DNA from: Crocinitomicaceae bacterium
GTDB taxonomy: Bacteria; Bacteroidota; Bacteroidia; Flavobacteriales_D; Crocinitomicaceae
Direction: 5' to 3'
DNA length: 64,000 nucleotides
NCBI GenBank assembly: GCA_028689775.1
Contig: JAQVCM010000010.1
Location: forward strand, 1 to 64,000
Made by a program: the position numbers and the translations under genes. The notes below the pieces were generated by a model. That model was not told where the DNA came from and searched no databases. It saw only the letters and a program-made list of their open reading frames with translations. Below, piece after piece: positions 18,074-26,879 of the stretch (its first letter is position 1; each line of letters starts with the position of its first letter).

Positions 18074-19459
18074 TTATTTAATAGGTTTAAAGTTTGCTGT
18101 AAAATGTCTTAAAAATTCAGGTTCATAGGTAATTTCATATCCTTTTTTCTGATCTTTCATTTCTAATATATCGTCGAAAATGTCCAATACATAATCAATG
18201 TGACTTTGCGTGTAAACACGTCTTGGAATTGCCAAACGAACCAACTCATTCGCGGCTGGAATTAATTTTCCTGCTGAATCATATTTCCCAAACATCACAC
18301 TACCGACTTCAACAGATCTGATTCCACCTTGGATGTACAAGTCGATCACCAAAGCTTGTCCAGGATATTGGTCCACGGGAATTTGATTGTATAGTTTTTT
18401 GGCATCGATATAAACTGCATGTCCGCCAATTGGCCAAACAACAGGAATTCCTTTTTCTTTTAATTTTTGCCCTAAATAGGTCGTGCTTTTGATTCTATAA
18501 TTCAAATAATCTTCATCAAACACTTCCACCAAGCCAATAGCCAATGCCTCCATGTCTCTTCCTGATAAACCGCCGTAAGTCGTAAATCCTTCGGAGATTA
18601 TCAGTAAGTTTTTACATTTAACAGACAAAGCTTCGTCTTTCACGGTTAGCAATCCACCCATGTTGACCATGCCGTCTTTTTTGGCACTCATCACAAATGC
18701 ATCTCCTAAATTCAGCATTTCTTGTGCAATTTCTTTACAAGATTTGTCTGAGAAATTGGCTTCCCGTTGTTGAACAAAAAAACTATTTTCAGCAATTCGG
18801 CAACCATCAATCACCATCATTACGTGGTATTTGTCACAAATCTTGCGAACTGCCTTCATGTTCTCCATGCTTACTGGTTGTCCGCCGGATGAATTGTTGG
18901 TAACGGTCATCACAACTGCTGCAATATTTTCAGCACCCTTTTCTTCGATGATTTGCACAAGCTTTTCTAAATCGATATTTCCTTTGAAAGGAGAATCTGC
19001 TTCCACATCTTCAGCTTCTCTACAAACGATGTCGATTGCTTGAGCGCCCGTATATTCGATGTTGGCGCGAGTCGTATCAAAATGCGTATTGGAAATGAAT
19101 GTTTTGTCGGAACCACCCAAAATACTGTATAAAATACGTTCTGCAGCGCGACCTTGATGTGTTGGAAGTATGAATTCCATTCCAGTCAAATCTTTCACTA
19201 CTTTTTCCAAATGAACCCAGCTTCTAGCGCCTGCATAACTTTCATCGCCTAACATGATGCCACTCCATTGCTTGTCGCTCATGGCTCCTGTTCCGCTATC
19301 AGTCAGTAAATCGATGAAAACGTCATCCGATCGGAGCAAGAAAGGATTGTAACCTGCTTTTTCCAGAGCCTCTTTTCTGTACGCTTCTGTTGTCATTTTT
19401 AAAGGCTCAACCATTTTGATTTTAAATGGCTCAGTCAGTGTTCTCATTTTTTCACTCAT
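18074..19459 (-). CDS. tnaA: Tryptophanase
   Basis: PLP enzyme that splits L-tryptophan to indole, pyruvate and ammonia. It has the fold and motifs of the beta-eliminating lyase family over 461 residues: PLP lysine Lys261 (SAKKDGMVN), GGLSGRDMEALAIG, and PRRVYTQSHIDYV. At the sites that separate the two lyases it carries Val385 (SVEVGSV) and a His in LRHFTANF, as tryptophanases do. It is the first gene of the operon and a paralogue of the next one. Indole made here could act as a signal; no TnaC-like leader peptide was found upstream. Confidence 0.93.
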   Translation of the reverse strand: MSEKMRTLTEPFKIKMVEPLKMTTEAYRKEALEKAGYNPFLLRSDDVFIDLLTDSGTGAMSDKQWSGIMLGDESYAGARSWVHLEKVVKDLTGMEFILPTHQGRAAERILYSILGGSDKTFISNTHFDTTRANIEYTGAQAIDIVCREAEDVEADSPFKGNIDLEKLVQIIEEKGAENIAAVVMTVTNNSSGGQPVSMENMKAVRKICDKYHVMMVIDGCRIAENSFFVQQREANFSDKSCKEIAQEMLNLGDAFVMSAKKDGMVNMGGLLTVKDEALSVKCKNLLIISEGFTTYGGLSGRDMEALAIGLVEVFDEDYLNYRIKSTTYLGQKLKEKGIPVVWPIGGHAVYIDAKKLYNQIPVDQYPGQALVIDLYIQGGIRSVEVGSVMFGKYDSAGKLIPAANELVRLAIPRRVYTQSHIDYVLDIFDDILEMKDQKKGYEITYEPEFLRHFTANFKPIK

Positions 19460-19521
19460 CTGATCTTTTTTAATGATTCATTCTTGCAATCAATTGTCAA
19501 ATGTAATGTATTATTTTTAAT

Positions 19522-19537
19522 CAGACAGATTTGTCCG
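19522..19537. promoter_or_regulatory. Inverted repeat upstream of tnaA
   Basis: CAGACAGATTTGTCCG contains a perfect GACA-N4-TGTC dyad whose flanks nearly match as well. It lies 63-78 bases before the tnaA start codon and is a candidate regulator site; the regulator is not known. Confidence 0.35.
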
Positions 19538-19572
19538 AATTAATTTTAAAACTTTTTAAAAAGCAATAAATC

Positions 19573-19590
19573 ACTTGAAGAAAATCAAGT
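19573..19590 (-). terminator. Weak hairpin after the FkbM methyltransferase gene
   Basis: ACTTGA / TCAAGT stem with a six-base loop, followed on the minus strand by TTTATTGCTTTTT. It lies about 35 bases past the stop of the methyltransferase gene and could separate it from the tnaA operon. Confidence 0.4.
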
Positions 19591-19624
19591 CAAGAAATAA
19601 AATGAGGTGTTATTTAGATTAGAT

Positions 19625-20344
19625 TCAAGCGTATGCAATAAAATAATAATCTGTATTCTTGTTAAACGCATTTTCAAATTCTGAAATCGTCAACGGTTTT
19701 CCTTGTTGCATATACGCACGCAAGGTTGAAGTTTTGTAATTCAAATCAGCAAGGAACTGAAAGATTTCGCTCGGTTTAGTTCCGTAAAATTCGCTGGCAC
19801 CAATTCCACATTCAAAAACCAAAATAGGATGATGCGTATTTAAAAGATTCTTCGCTCCTTTTAAAACGTCAAATTCTCCACCTTCCACATCAATTTTAAT
19901 GAAATCGATTTTTGTTTCAGCGGGAATCACTTCGTCCAATTGTTTTAATTCGACTTGAATTTCTTCAATCTCGGGATTTTCAACAGCGTATTTACGTTTA
20001 TTGATTCCACTGTAAGCTGGCGCGTTTTTCACCAAGTTGAAAGTTGTTTGTCCATTTTTATCTGAAAGGGCATACGGAAAAACAGTTGCTTGACCTTCAA
20101 ATTTAACCTTCAATTGCTCGTACAAATAAGGAATTGGTTCGAAGGCAAAATGTTTTCCTTCATGGGCAAGCTTGATGATGGATTGCAGCATTTCTCCCTT
20201 ATGACAGCCAATATCAATGCAATTCGAATCTTTTTGAATTACCTTTTTCATAATCGATTTCGTCAATCGGTCATATTCTAGGTTCTTCGTAAGATCTAAA
20301 TGGAGAAAATTTAAAACAAGTCTTAAGGTGTCTTTCAAAATCAT
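19625..20344 (-). CDS. FkbM-family methyltransferase
   Basis: 239-residue SAM-dependent methyltransferase. The SAM site is visible in NCIDIGCHKGEMLQSI near residue 41, the second motif in HFAFEPIPYLYEQLK, and the FkbM hallmark IDFIKIDVEGGEFDVLKGA near 147 with HPILVFECG after it. Members often methylate sugars or other small hydroxyl substrates in polysaccharide or natural-product pathways; no such cluster is present here, so the substrate is open. The gene stands alone, on the same strand as its neighbours. Confidence 0.88.
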   Translation of the reverse strand: MILKDTLRLVLNFLHLDLTKNLEYDRLTKSIMKKVIQKDSNCIDIGCHKGEMLQSIIKLAHEGKHFAFEPIPYLYEQLKVKFEGQATVFPYALSDKNGQTTFNLVKNAPAYSGINKRKYAVENPEIEEIQVELKQLDEVIPAETKIDFIKIDVEGGEFDVLKGAKNLLNTHHPILVFECGIGASEFYGTKPSEIFQFLADLNYKTSTLRAYMQQGKPLTISEFENAFNKNTDYYFIAYA

Positions 20345-20435
20345 TCAATGCATATATTTACCATCCGGACTCGTACAATTTGTATTTCTAAGGAGGGCAA
20401 ATTTAGTAATAAAAATTAGAGTTTAAAGCGAGAAC

Positions 20436-21923
20436 TTACTTTTTGAGAACCTTAAAGGTTTTATACGTTCCTGAAATTTCCAATCGAACCAAATAAAGTC
20501 CAGCTGGATAATCGGATAGATCAATAGAAGTCAGCTTGTTAAATTTGCTGTTTTCAACTATTGAACCATACGCATTCATCACCGTAACGTCGACATTGTC
20601 CATGGTTTCTACTTCAATTTGAAGTACTTCGTTCACTGGATTTGGATATATTTTAGCTTGAATAGCCGTTTCCAACTCATTTTTAAAAACCAAACTTCCA
20701 ACATCCGGTAAACTATAAGTAGGAACAAAGTCATCGTTTTCTCCAATTTTCATCAAAGTCACATTGTTTCCTCCAGAAATGGCGTGGGTATTGTATCCAA
20801 CAGCAATAGCACCGCCGTCTGAAGTTCGAATCAATTGGGTGATTTGATCATCACCAATGTTGGAAACGTTTACTCCAGGAGCAATCCAGTAAAGTCCGTA
20901 GCCTTCAACTCTGCTGATGATTGCATCTTCGCCACCTCCAATAAACTGCGGGGCAGAGCTGACAAGCGATTGTTCAGAAACATAAAACTTGTTGAGCTGA
21001 TTGCTGTAACTGGTTAAATAACCATATCGGCTATTGGTTGCAGGCGACGCATCAATGGCTTCATTATAAGTTGAACCGTCCAAATCTCCGACAAATCCGT
21101 ATAAACGAGAATAATCGATGTTGTTTTCTCGGTAACGAACATAGCCAACCGCTCGGATTCTTCCTTCATCAAACGAAAGATCGTTGAGGGAATGTTTGCC
21201 TCTTTGTCCAACCGTATTCAGCCATTCCACGGTTCCATCGATGTGCATTTTTAGATACAAACCTTTTTGTTTTAGTGAGTCTGCAACATAATAATCACCA
21301 ACGACCACAAAGGTCGTATCGCTAATCATGGTAACGGCACGTGCAATATCAACACCAGCTGAACCCATTTGTTTGGTCCAAAGTGTATCTCCGTTGGAAT
21401 TTAAACGCATGATGTACAAATTTTCAATTTCTTCGGCATTGGATTTGGTTTCTCCAACGAGAATAAAACTAGAGTCTTTGGAAACAAATGTGGCATCGTG
21501 CAGTTTCTCGAAATTAGCACCACCATGGGTTTTTTCATAGATTAAATTTCCGACCAAATCAGTTTTGAAAAAATAGAAATCAAAAGATCCATTTCCAATC
21601 GAATTGGTGTAACCTGCAACGTAAATTCCGTCATTTGGAATTTGAAATATTCTTCTACCGCGATCACTTTCGGCACCGCCGTATGATTTCGACCAAATGC
21701 GATCGCCAAATTTATCGACGTGCATCACAAAAGCTTGCGCTGGACCTTCGCCAAAGCTACTGGATGCGCCAGTAAGGAGGTACGAACTGTCCGCAAGTTG
21801 CACAACTCCTTCGCCAAAATCATAGCCAAAATCGGTGTAGTTTTTGTAAAATTTTCCCTGAGCTTGACCTTGCAAGCTGAAAAATAAAAATGTGATTCCA
21901 AATAGAACTCTTAAATACTCCAT
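20436..21923 (-). CDS. Secreted repeat protein with T9SS type A sorting domain
   Basis: 495 residues. A signal peptide (LFFSLQGQAQ) is followed by several blocks of about 45-50 residues, each with a D-S-x-x-x-x-G pattern such as LADSSYLLTGASSS, KDSSFILVGETK and SDTTFVVVGDYY. These look like blades of a beta-propeller. The C-terminal domain from AKIYPNPVNEVLQIEV to the end is a type A sorting signal for T9SS. Its start overlaps the stop of the upstream beta-barrel gene by 13 bases, tying the three-gene set together. Confidence 0.9.
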   Translation of the reverse strand: MEYLRVLFGITFLFFSLQGQAQGKFYKNYTDFGYDFGEGVVQLADSSYLLTGASSSFGEGPAQAFVMHVDKFGDRIWSKSYGGAESDRGRRIFQIPNDGIYVAGYTNSIGNGSFDFYFFKTDLVGNLIYEKTHGGANFEKLHDATFVSKDSSFILVGETKSNAEEIENLYIMRLNSNGDTLWTKQMGSAGVDIARAVTMISDTTFVVVGDYYVADSLKQKGLYLKMHIDGTVEWLNTVGQRGKHSLNDLSFDEGRIRAVGYVRYRENNIDYSRLYGFVGDLDGSTYNEAIDASPATNSRYGYLTSYSNQLNKFYVSEQSLVSSAPQFIGGGEDAIISRVEGYGLYWIAPGVNVSNIGDDQITQLIRTSDGGAIAVGYNTHAISGGNNVTLMKIGENDDFVPTYSLPDVGSLVFKNELETAIQAKIYPNPVNEVLQIEVETMDNVDVTVMNAYGSIVENSKFNKLTSIDLSDYPAGLYLVRLEISGTYKTFKVLKK

Positions 21924-23137
21924 CTCATTCGAATAGTTAGTGATTCACCCAATGCGTTTTTAGAAATCAGACCGTAAACATCTTCTGTTCCGATTCCTAC
22001 ATGCATTTTATCGATTTTAAAACTGGCATATAAACCGCCTCTAAATTTAGTGTAGCCTCCATAAATCGCAGAAACACCAAGGTTTATCCACGGTTTTGGT
22101 TTCCAGTTTCCTCCAGCATACAACATCGGAACGTAGGATGCCGTTGGATAGATCCGCAAACCGAAAAAGGATTGTAATTTATTAGGATTGTTTTCGTCAA
22201 TTATTTTTCCAAGCTGAACATAAAACGGAAGCGCGATCAATTGTTTTTTGTTTTCAGGACGAATGTTTAAAGAATCTTCCAAAGAGAAATCAGTTGAAAA
22301 AGTATTCGAACTGTTTACCAATTGATCGATGTTAAATCCAGAATAGGTATACGTTGAATCTACTTGATATCGTTTAACACCTTTGTTTAAATAGCCAAAA
22401 CCGAAGTTTTTTACCTGAACTTGTAAAAAAGCATTTCGATCCTGATTGACGATAAATGGAATACGATAATCAAAATCAATGGAAGCACCCAATCCTTGTG
22501 AAAAAGTAGAACCTTGCGTTTGTCTGTAATTTCCGTTCAAAAAGAGGGAAATGTTTTCTCCTTCTGCATCTTGATTCAACTTTCCATCGTAGATATTTGC
22601 ATCTGCAAAAGAAGATACGTTAATGAAATTAATGGCAAGTGAGGATTTGCTTTTTTTATCAATGATTCCAAATCCAATTTTTTGAAAAGCAGTCAAACGC
22701 ATGCTGGAAGCAGAAAAATCTGCTGTTCGCCCCAAGAAAGATTCATTTCCATAAAAAGCCATCTCAAAAAGATCCTTGGTGTAATTTCCAGAAGCAGAAA
22801 GGTAATATCCGCCTTGAACTAAGAAACCGTATTTTGGATTTTTGAAGAGATTTACAGTGTAATTTCGATATTCTAATTCAGTTTGAGCTGTTACACCAAT
22901 TCGATTGTTTGTTTTCTGATTTGATAATGCCTTGTCCTTCGTTTCAGAGCTAATTCCACCTCCAAAAAGAAAAGGATTGAAGATGCTTTTTGAGATGGCA
23001 CTTGAACCTAAATCTCCAGTTGCTGAAAATATAAATTCGTGCTTGATAAGCGTTGTGTCGTGTTGCAATGGCAAAAGCGTTTGACCAGAAACTGTGAAAG
23101 CGCTCAGAATAAATAAAGTTGCTAAATATTTAATCAT
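21911..23137 (-). CDS. Outer-membrane beta-barrel-like protein (DUF5723-like)
   Basis: 408 residues with a signal peptide ending at FTVSGQ and a body of alternating strands rich in Tyr, Phe and Gly, for example NLFKNPKYGFLVQGGYYLSAS, and a C-terminus ending in LTIRMRWSI, consistent with an outer-membrane barrel. It recalls the Bacteroidota DUF5723 family (opening LLPLQHDTTLIKHEFIFSA), from memory. It sits between a lipoprotein gene (2-base gap) and a T9SS cargo gene (overlap), so the three probably work together at the outer membrane. Confidence 0.75.
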   Translation of the reverse strand: MIKYLATLFILSAFTVSGQTLLPLQHDTTLIKHEFIFSATGDLGSSAISKSIFNPFLFGGGISSETKDKALSNQKTNNRIGVTAQTELEYRNYTVNLFKNPKYGFLVQGGYYLSASGNYTKDLFEMAFYGNESFLGRTADFSASSMRLTAFQKIGFGIIDKKSKSSLAINFINVSSFADANIYDGKLNQDAEGENISLFLNGNYRQTQGSTFSQGLGASIDFDYRIPFIVNQDRNAFLQVQVKNFGFGYLNKGVKRYQVDSTYTYSGFNIDQLVNSSNTFSTDFSLEDSLNIRPENKKQLIALPFYVQLGKIIDENNPNKLQSFFGLRIYPTASYVPMLYAGGNWKPKPWINLGVSAIYGGYTKFRGGLYASFKIDKMHVGIGTEDVYGLISKNALGESLTIRMRWSI

Positions 23138-23139
23138 AA

Positions 23140-24726
23140 TTAAATGCGATTTTCAGTTTGAAATGCAGCGGAAAGTTTAAAAGAAACAAATGCGCCATCC
23201 GGAATGGATATCATGGTTGAATTTTGATTTTGATCAGGCGTATTCATGACTGCTTTGACTACGATGTTTTTAACCTGATTCAACTTCAATAAACTCGCAG
23301 CTGTTAAATCAAAATAAAGGGTGGAATTGCTTTTTTGCAATTCACCAAGAGCAGGAATTGATCCGAAAATCGAAGAGGAAATTTTATCAGAAGCAGCAAT
23401 TGTTTCAATAATTTGTCCATTGGCATCTATTAAAAATAACGTAACAACTCCTTCCAATGGAAAGGCATTGCTGGTCTTTAATTTAATTTTTCCTGAAACT
23501 AAATGCGATTTATCCTTGTCATTCTTAAAGTCGATCTTGAACGTATCTTGGAACGTTAAGTCCGTCAATTTTGCACTCAACGGCATGTTCGCTTTCATTT
23601 TAACTTGCAGGTTGCTGTTCGGAAAAAATTCATCCCAACCACCTGAAAGATTTCCATACGGATTCAACTTCAAGGTGTACTTAATTTTCTGAATAGAACC
23701 TAAGTTTTCAATGTATTGCTCCAAGTTGCTATTTGCGCTCGTGAAGGAAAGGATTCGCAACGAGGAAATGAAATTGTTCCATGAACCTGTTGCAGGATTG
23801 ATGTCCAACGGAACACCAATTTGACTATGAGATAGTGAAACGCTATTTCCAGTGCGTGTATTTTTATTGAAAACCTGATGGATGGTCGCCATTGCCCCAA
23901 CTTTTATTCCGTTAGAAATGAGAAAGGAAATGTCTGCTGACGGAATATCCAAACTTCCCGCTGTGATTTTTTGTAAAAATTCAACATTTAAATCGGAAGA
24001 ATCAGCCACTTCGATCTGACCAAAATAACCACGAGCATATTCGATTTGAATGTCTCGCATGCGGAGCGTAAATGAAGTACTGTCGTATTTGGTAACGACA
24101 ATTGCGTTTCCGTTTGGATCAGATTGAACCTCCATTTCAGATTGTAGCAAATTGAAACCAAGATTTCCAGTTCCTCTTAAATCCAAATCATATCCTGTCA
24201 AATCAATCGTTGCGGTGACAATCGATGGATTTTGAAGTGTTCCTGCTGGTGCCGAAAATTGTCTTGAAATCGAAACTCCGTCTTTCTTCGCTTTAGGCAA
24301 CTTGATGGTGAAAATGGTTTTGGTATTGAAAGGATTACTTACACTGAGATCAATACTACCTTTTGAAATTCGAACTGCTTTTAACTCTGCATCTTTGATG
24401 TCAATAACATGATCTTTGTTGTTGGAAAGAAAATTAGCACCTGGATTTACGGGCAATGAATTGATACCCAGAGCATATTTTTGCTTTACCATGGTGTCGG
24501 GCAATTGGATGTAATCTGAAAGTTTGACATCTAAAATATTCCGATTGATTTCGAGCTGATAATTTCCAGCACTATTCACGGAAAAGATAGAATCGGTGAC
24601 CAAATTTTTCAAATCCAAGGTGTCACTCACCAACGGCAAGGACCAATTTGTTTCCCAATGTGCTTTTTCCTTCCTGCAAGCGAGCAATGAAAGTCCGAGT
24701 AGTATTCCAAAGGTTATTTTCTTCAT
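23140..24726 (-). CDS. Large lipoprotein of unknown function
   Basis: 528 residues. The signal peptide ends in the lipobox SLLAC (Cys17), followed by RKEKAHWETNWSLPLVSDTL. The body is beta-rich, with repeated strand-turn segments and no catalytic motif I recognise. The opening HWETNWSLPLV is a feature I associate with other Bacteroidota lipoproteins of unknown role. First gene of the lipoprotein / beta-barrel / T9SS cargo set; the next gene starts two bases after its stop. Confidence 0.8.
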   Translation of the reverse strand: MKKITFGILLGLSLLACRKEKAHWETNWSLPLVSDTLDLKNLVTDSIFSVNSAGNYQLEINRNILDVKLSDYIQLPDTMVKQKYALGINSLPVNPGANFLSNNKDHVIDIKDAELKAVRISKGSIDLSVSNPFNTKTIFTIKLPKAKKDGVSISRQFSAPAGTLQNPSIVTATIDLTGYDLDLRGTGNLGFNLLQSEMEVQSDPNGNAIVVTKYDSTSFTLRMRDIQIEYARGYFGQIEVADSSDLNVEFLQKITAGSLDIPSADISFLISNGIKVGAMATIHQVFNKNTRTGNSVSLSHSQIGVPLDINPATGSWNNFISSLRILSFTSANSNLEQYIENLGSIQKIKYTLKLNPYGNLSGGWDEFFPNSNLQVKMKANMPLSAKLTDLTFQDTFKIDFKNDKDKSHLVSGKIKLKTSNAFPLEGVVTLFLIDANGQIIETIAASDKISSSIFGSIPALGELQKSNSTLYFDLTAASLLKLNQVKNIVVKAVMNTPDQNQNSTMISIPDGAFVSFKLSAAFQTENRI

Positions 24727-24774
24727 AAAGTATTCGTCTTTGTTTATAAAACGATTTAAAATGGAAAGGGTTGA

Positions 24775-25983
24775 TTACACACGCTCAATGATCGTAGCAT
24801 AACCTTGTCCAACTCCAATGCAAAGTGTTACCAATGCATATCTTTTGTTTGTACGAGCCAATTCTCGTGCAGCAGTCAATAAAATGCGAGCACCTGTCAT
24901 TCCAAGCGGATGACCCAAAGCAATTGCACCGCCATTTGGATTAATTCTTGGGTCGTTATCTGCCAATCCCATTTGACGTGTACAAGCCAAAGACTGCGCA
25001 GCAAATGCTTCGTTGATTTCGATGATGTCCATTTGATCCATCGTCAAACCAGCTCTTTTCAATACTTTCTCAGCAGCGTAAACCGGACCAATTCCCATGA
25101 TGCGAGGCTCAACTCCTGCAACAGCAGCGCCAACGATTCGTACCAACGGATTTAAGTTTTGACTTTTTACGGCAGCTTCTGAAGCGATTAACAAAGCGGC
25201 AGCTCCATCGTTTAGTCCAGAGGCATTTCCAGCAGTTACAGAACCATCGCGTTTGAAAGCTGCTCTCAATCCGCTCAAACCAGCAAAAGTAGTTTGTGGT
25301 TTAATAAATTCATCATTTTCAAAAATGATTGCATCTTTTCTTTTTTGAGGAATTGTAAGAGCTGTAATTTCTTCAGCAAAAATTCCCTTTGCTTGTGCGT
25401 TTGTTGCCTTTTCTTGCGACCAATTTGCAAAAAGATCTTGGTCTTCGCGTGAGATTTGATACATTTCAGCCAAGTTTTCAGCCGTATTTCCCATGCTGTC
25501 AACACCATATAGTTCTTCTAGTTTTGGATTGATAAATCTCCAGCCAAAAGAAGAATCGTGCATTTCAACATCTCTTCCAAATGGAGTAGAAGACTTGGAC
25601 ATTACCCAAGGACTGCGTGTCATGTTCTCAACACCACCAGAAATATAAAGATCTCCTGCGCCATCTTTGATGGCACGAGCAGCATTGATTGTCGACGCCA
25701 TTCCGGAAGCACATAAACGGTTAACAGTTTCACCGCCAGCCGTAAATGGAATTCCAGCTAACAAGCCAGACATTCTCGCAACGTTTCGATTGTCTTCTCC
25801 TGCTTGGTTTGCACAACCTAAAATAACATCTTCGATGAGGTTTAAATCCAAGTTTGGGTGTTTCTCAACGAGCGCTTTAATTACGTGTGCTCCTAAATCA
25901 TCTGCGCGAACGGCTGATAAAGTTCCACCAAAATTTCCAATTGCAGAGCGAATACCATCAACTATATATACTTCTTTAGACAT
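24775..25983 (-). CDS. Thiolase (acetyl-CoA acyltransferase; 3-oxoadipyl-CoA thiolase-like)
   Basis: Thiolytic cleavage of 3-oxoacyl-CoA. The 402 residues carry the acyl-accepting Cys in VNRLCASGM (near 90), the His in GGAIALGHPLG and the second Cys in TLCIGVGQG. The segment FGWRFINPKLEELYGVDSMG is like that of PcaF/PaaJ enzymes of aromatic breakdown, so it may serve phenylacetate or beta-ketoadipate routes, but no other gene of those routes is here. It is divergent from the MarR-fadN-fadA operon and may instead be a general acetyl-CoA acetyltransferase. Confidence 0.9.
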   Translation of the reverse strand: MSKEVYIVDGIRSAIGNFGGTLSAVRADDLGAHVIKALVEKHPNLDLNLIEDVILGCANQAGEDNRNVARMSGLLAGIPFTAGGETVNRLCASGMASTINAARAIKDGAGDLYISGGVENMTRSPWVMSKSSTPFGRDVEMHDSSFGWRFINPKLEELYGVDSMGNTAENLAEMYQISREDQDLFANWSQEKATNAQAKGIFAEEITALTIPQKRKDAIIFENDEFIKPQTTFAGLSGLRAAFKRDGSVTAGNASGLNDGAAALLIASEAAVKSQNLNPLVRIVGAAVAGVEPRIMGIGPVYAAEKVLKRAGLTMDQMDIIEINEAFAAQSLACTRQMGLADNDPRINPNGGAIALGHPLGMTGARILLTAARELARTNKRYALVTLCIGVGQGYATIIERV

Positions 25984-26359
25984 GCGTTTTGTTTTTAAAC
26001 ACCAAAGATAATAAAGCCTATTGAACCGATGGAATTGAAAGTCACTTTCTTTTGATGCTGTTTTCTAAAAGGTGAATTGTATTTCAAAAATGATTCCTCA
26101 AATTTCTTTTGAAATTTGAGGAAAGACAGGTTCGGCAGAAAGGAATTGTTTCTTCGATGGTGCTTTTACACCGAGAACTCTTCAATCTCCATTTAAAATG
26201 TTTTTATCGAATCCCTGTGATCAGGAAAATAAAATGGTTTTTCGGAGTAATCCTATTTTGTAAATAGCTTTTATTCTATGTGTGCATAATTAATTTTTGT
26301 GAATTGTTGTGCGTGCATTGAATATTTTCATAACTTTATAAGCAACTTTTAATATTCAA
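25984..26359. other. Divergent control region between thiolase and marR
   Basis: No gene. It contains a perfect 12-bp-stem hairpin (26095-26122) and, near marR, a promoter-like pair TTG (26307-26309), 21 bases, TAACTTTA (26331-26338). The rest is AT-rich without visible structure. Confidence 0.5.
26095..26122. repeat. Perfect hairpin in a divergent intergenic region
   Basis: Arms TCCTCAAATTTC and GAAATTTGAGGA around a TTTT loop. It lies 112 bases upstream of the thiolase gene and 237 upstream of marR, where no transcript is expected to end. It could be a regulatory structure in a 5' leader or a small dispersed palindrome. Confidence 0.6.
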
Positions 26360-26803
26360 ATGGAAAACACTCATAATCCAACAATTGATTTTTACATCCG
26401 TCAAACGTGGCATAAAATCTCACGACTTTACAATCAGCAAGCGTCTGAGCACGGTTCAACAATTTCAATTGCATACATCTTGTTGATCATCGATAAAGAT
26501 GGAACACCGAGCACGCAACTCGGACCACGAATGGGAATGGAACCTACAAGTTTGTCTCGCACGTTAAAAACGATGGAAGAAAATGGGTTGATTTATCGTA
26601 AAGTAGATGGTGTTGATAAACGTAAAGTTTTGATCTTGTTGACAGAACACGGAATTTCCATGCGGAAACTTTCGAAGAAGGTCGTGATGGATTTCAATGA
26701 AAAATTAGAAGCGAAAATCCCAAAGTCGAAATTGAAAACATATTTCGAGGTCATGGAAAAGATTGATCAAATCGCTGGTGAAGAACTGAACGGGATTAAA
26801 TAA
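26360..26803 (+). CDS. MarR-family transcriptional regulator
   Basis: 147 residues of the winged-helix MarR type. The recognition region is TQLGPRMGMEPTSLSRTLKT (about residues 54-73) and the wing is DGVDKRKVLILLTEHG (about 85-100). It lies 76 bases before the bifunctional beta-oxidation gene on the same strand, so it probably controls this fatty-acid operon, perhaps in response to an acyl-CoA; effector and operator are not shown. Confidence 0.9.
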   Translation: MENTHNPTIDFYIRQTWHKISRLYNQQASEHGSTISIAYILLIIDKDGTPSTQLGPRMGMEPTSLSRTLKTMEENGLIYRKVDGVDKRKVLILLTEHGISMRKLSKKVVMDFNEKLEAKIPKSKLKTYFEVMEKIDQIAGEELNGIK

Positions 26804-26879
26804 TCGGATCAAATAATCGAGTTAAATAAAAGATAGAAATTGAGTCGTTCAACGGAAATCGAAAAAAATAAAAGTAATC

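Noticed and set aside
19460..19624. TnaC-type leader peptide before tnaA
   Set aside because: No short frame with a conserved Trp and a stop close to tnaA was found.
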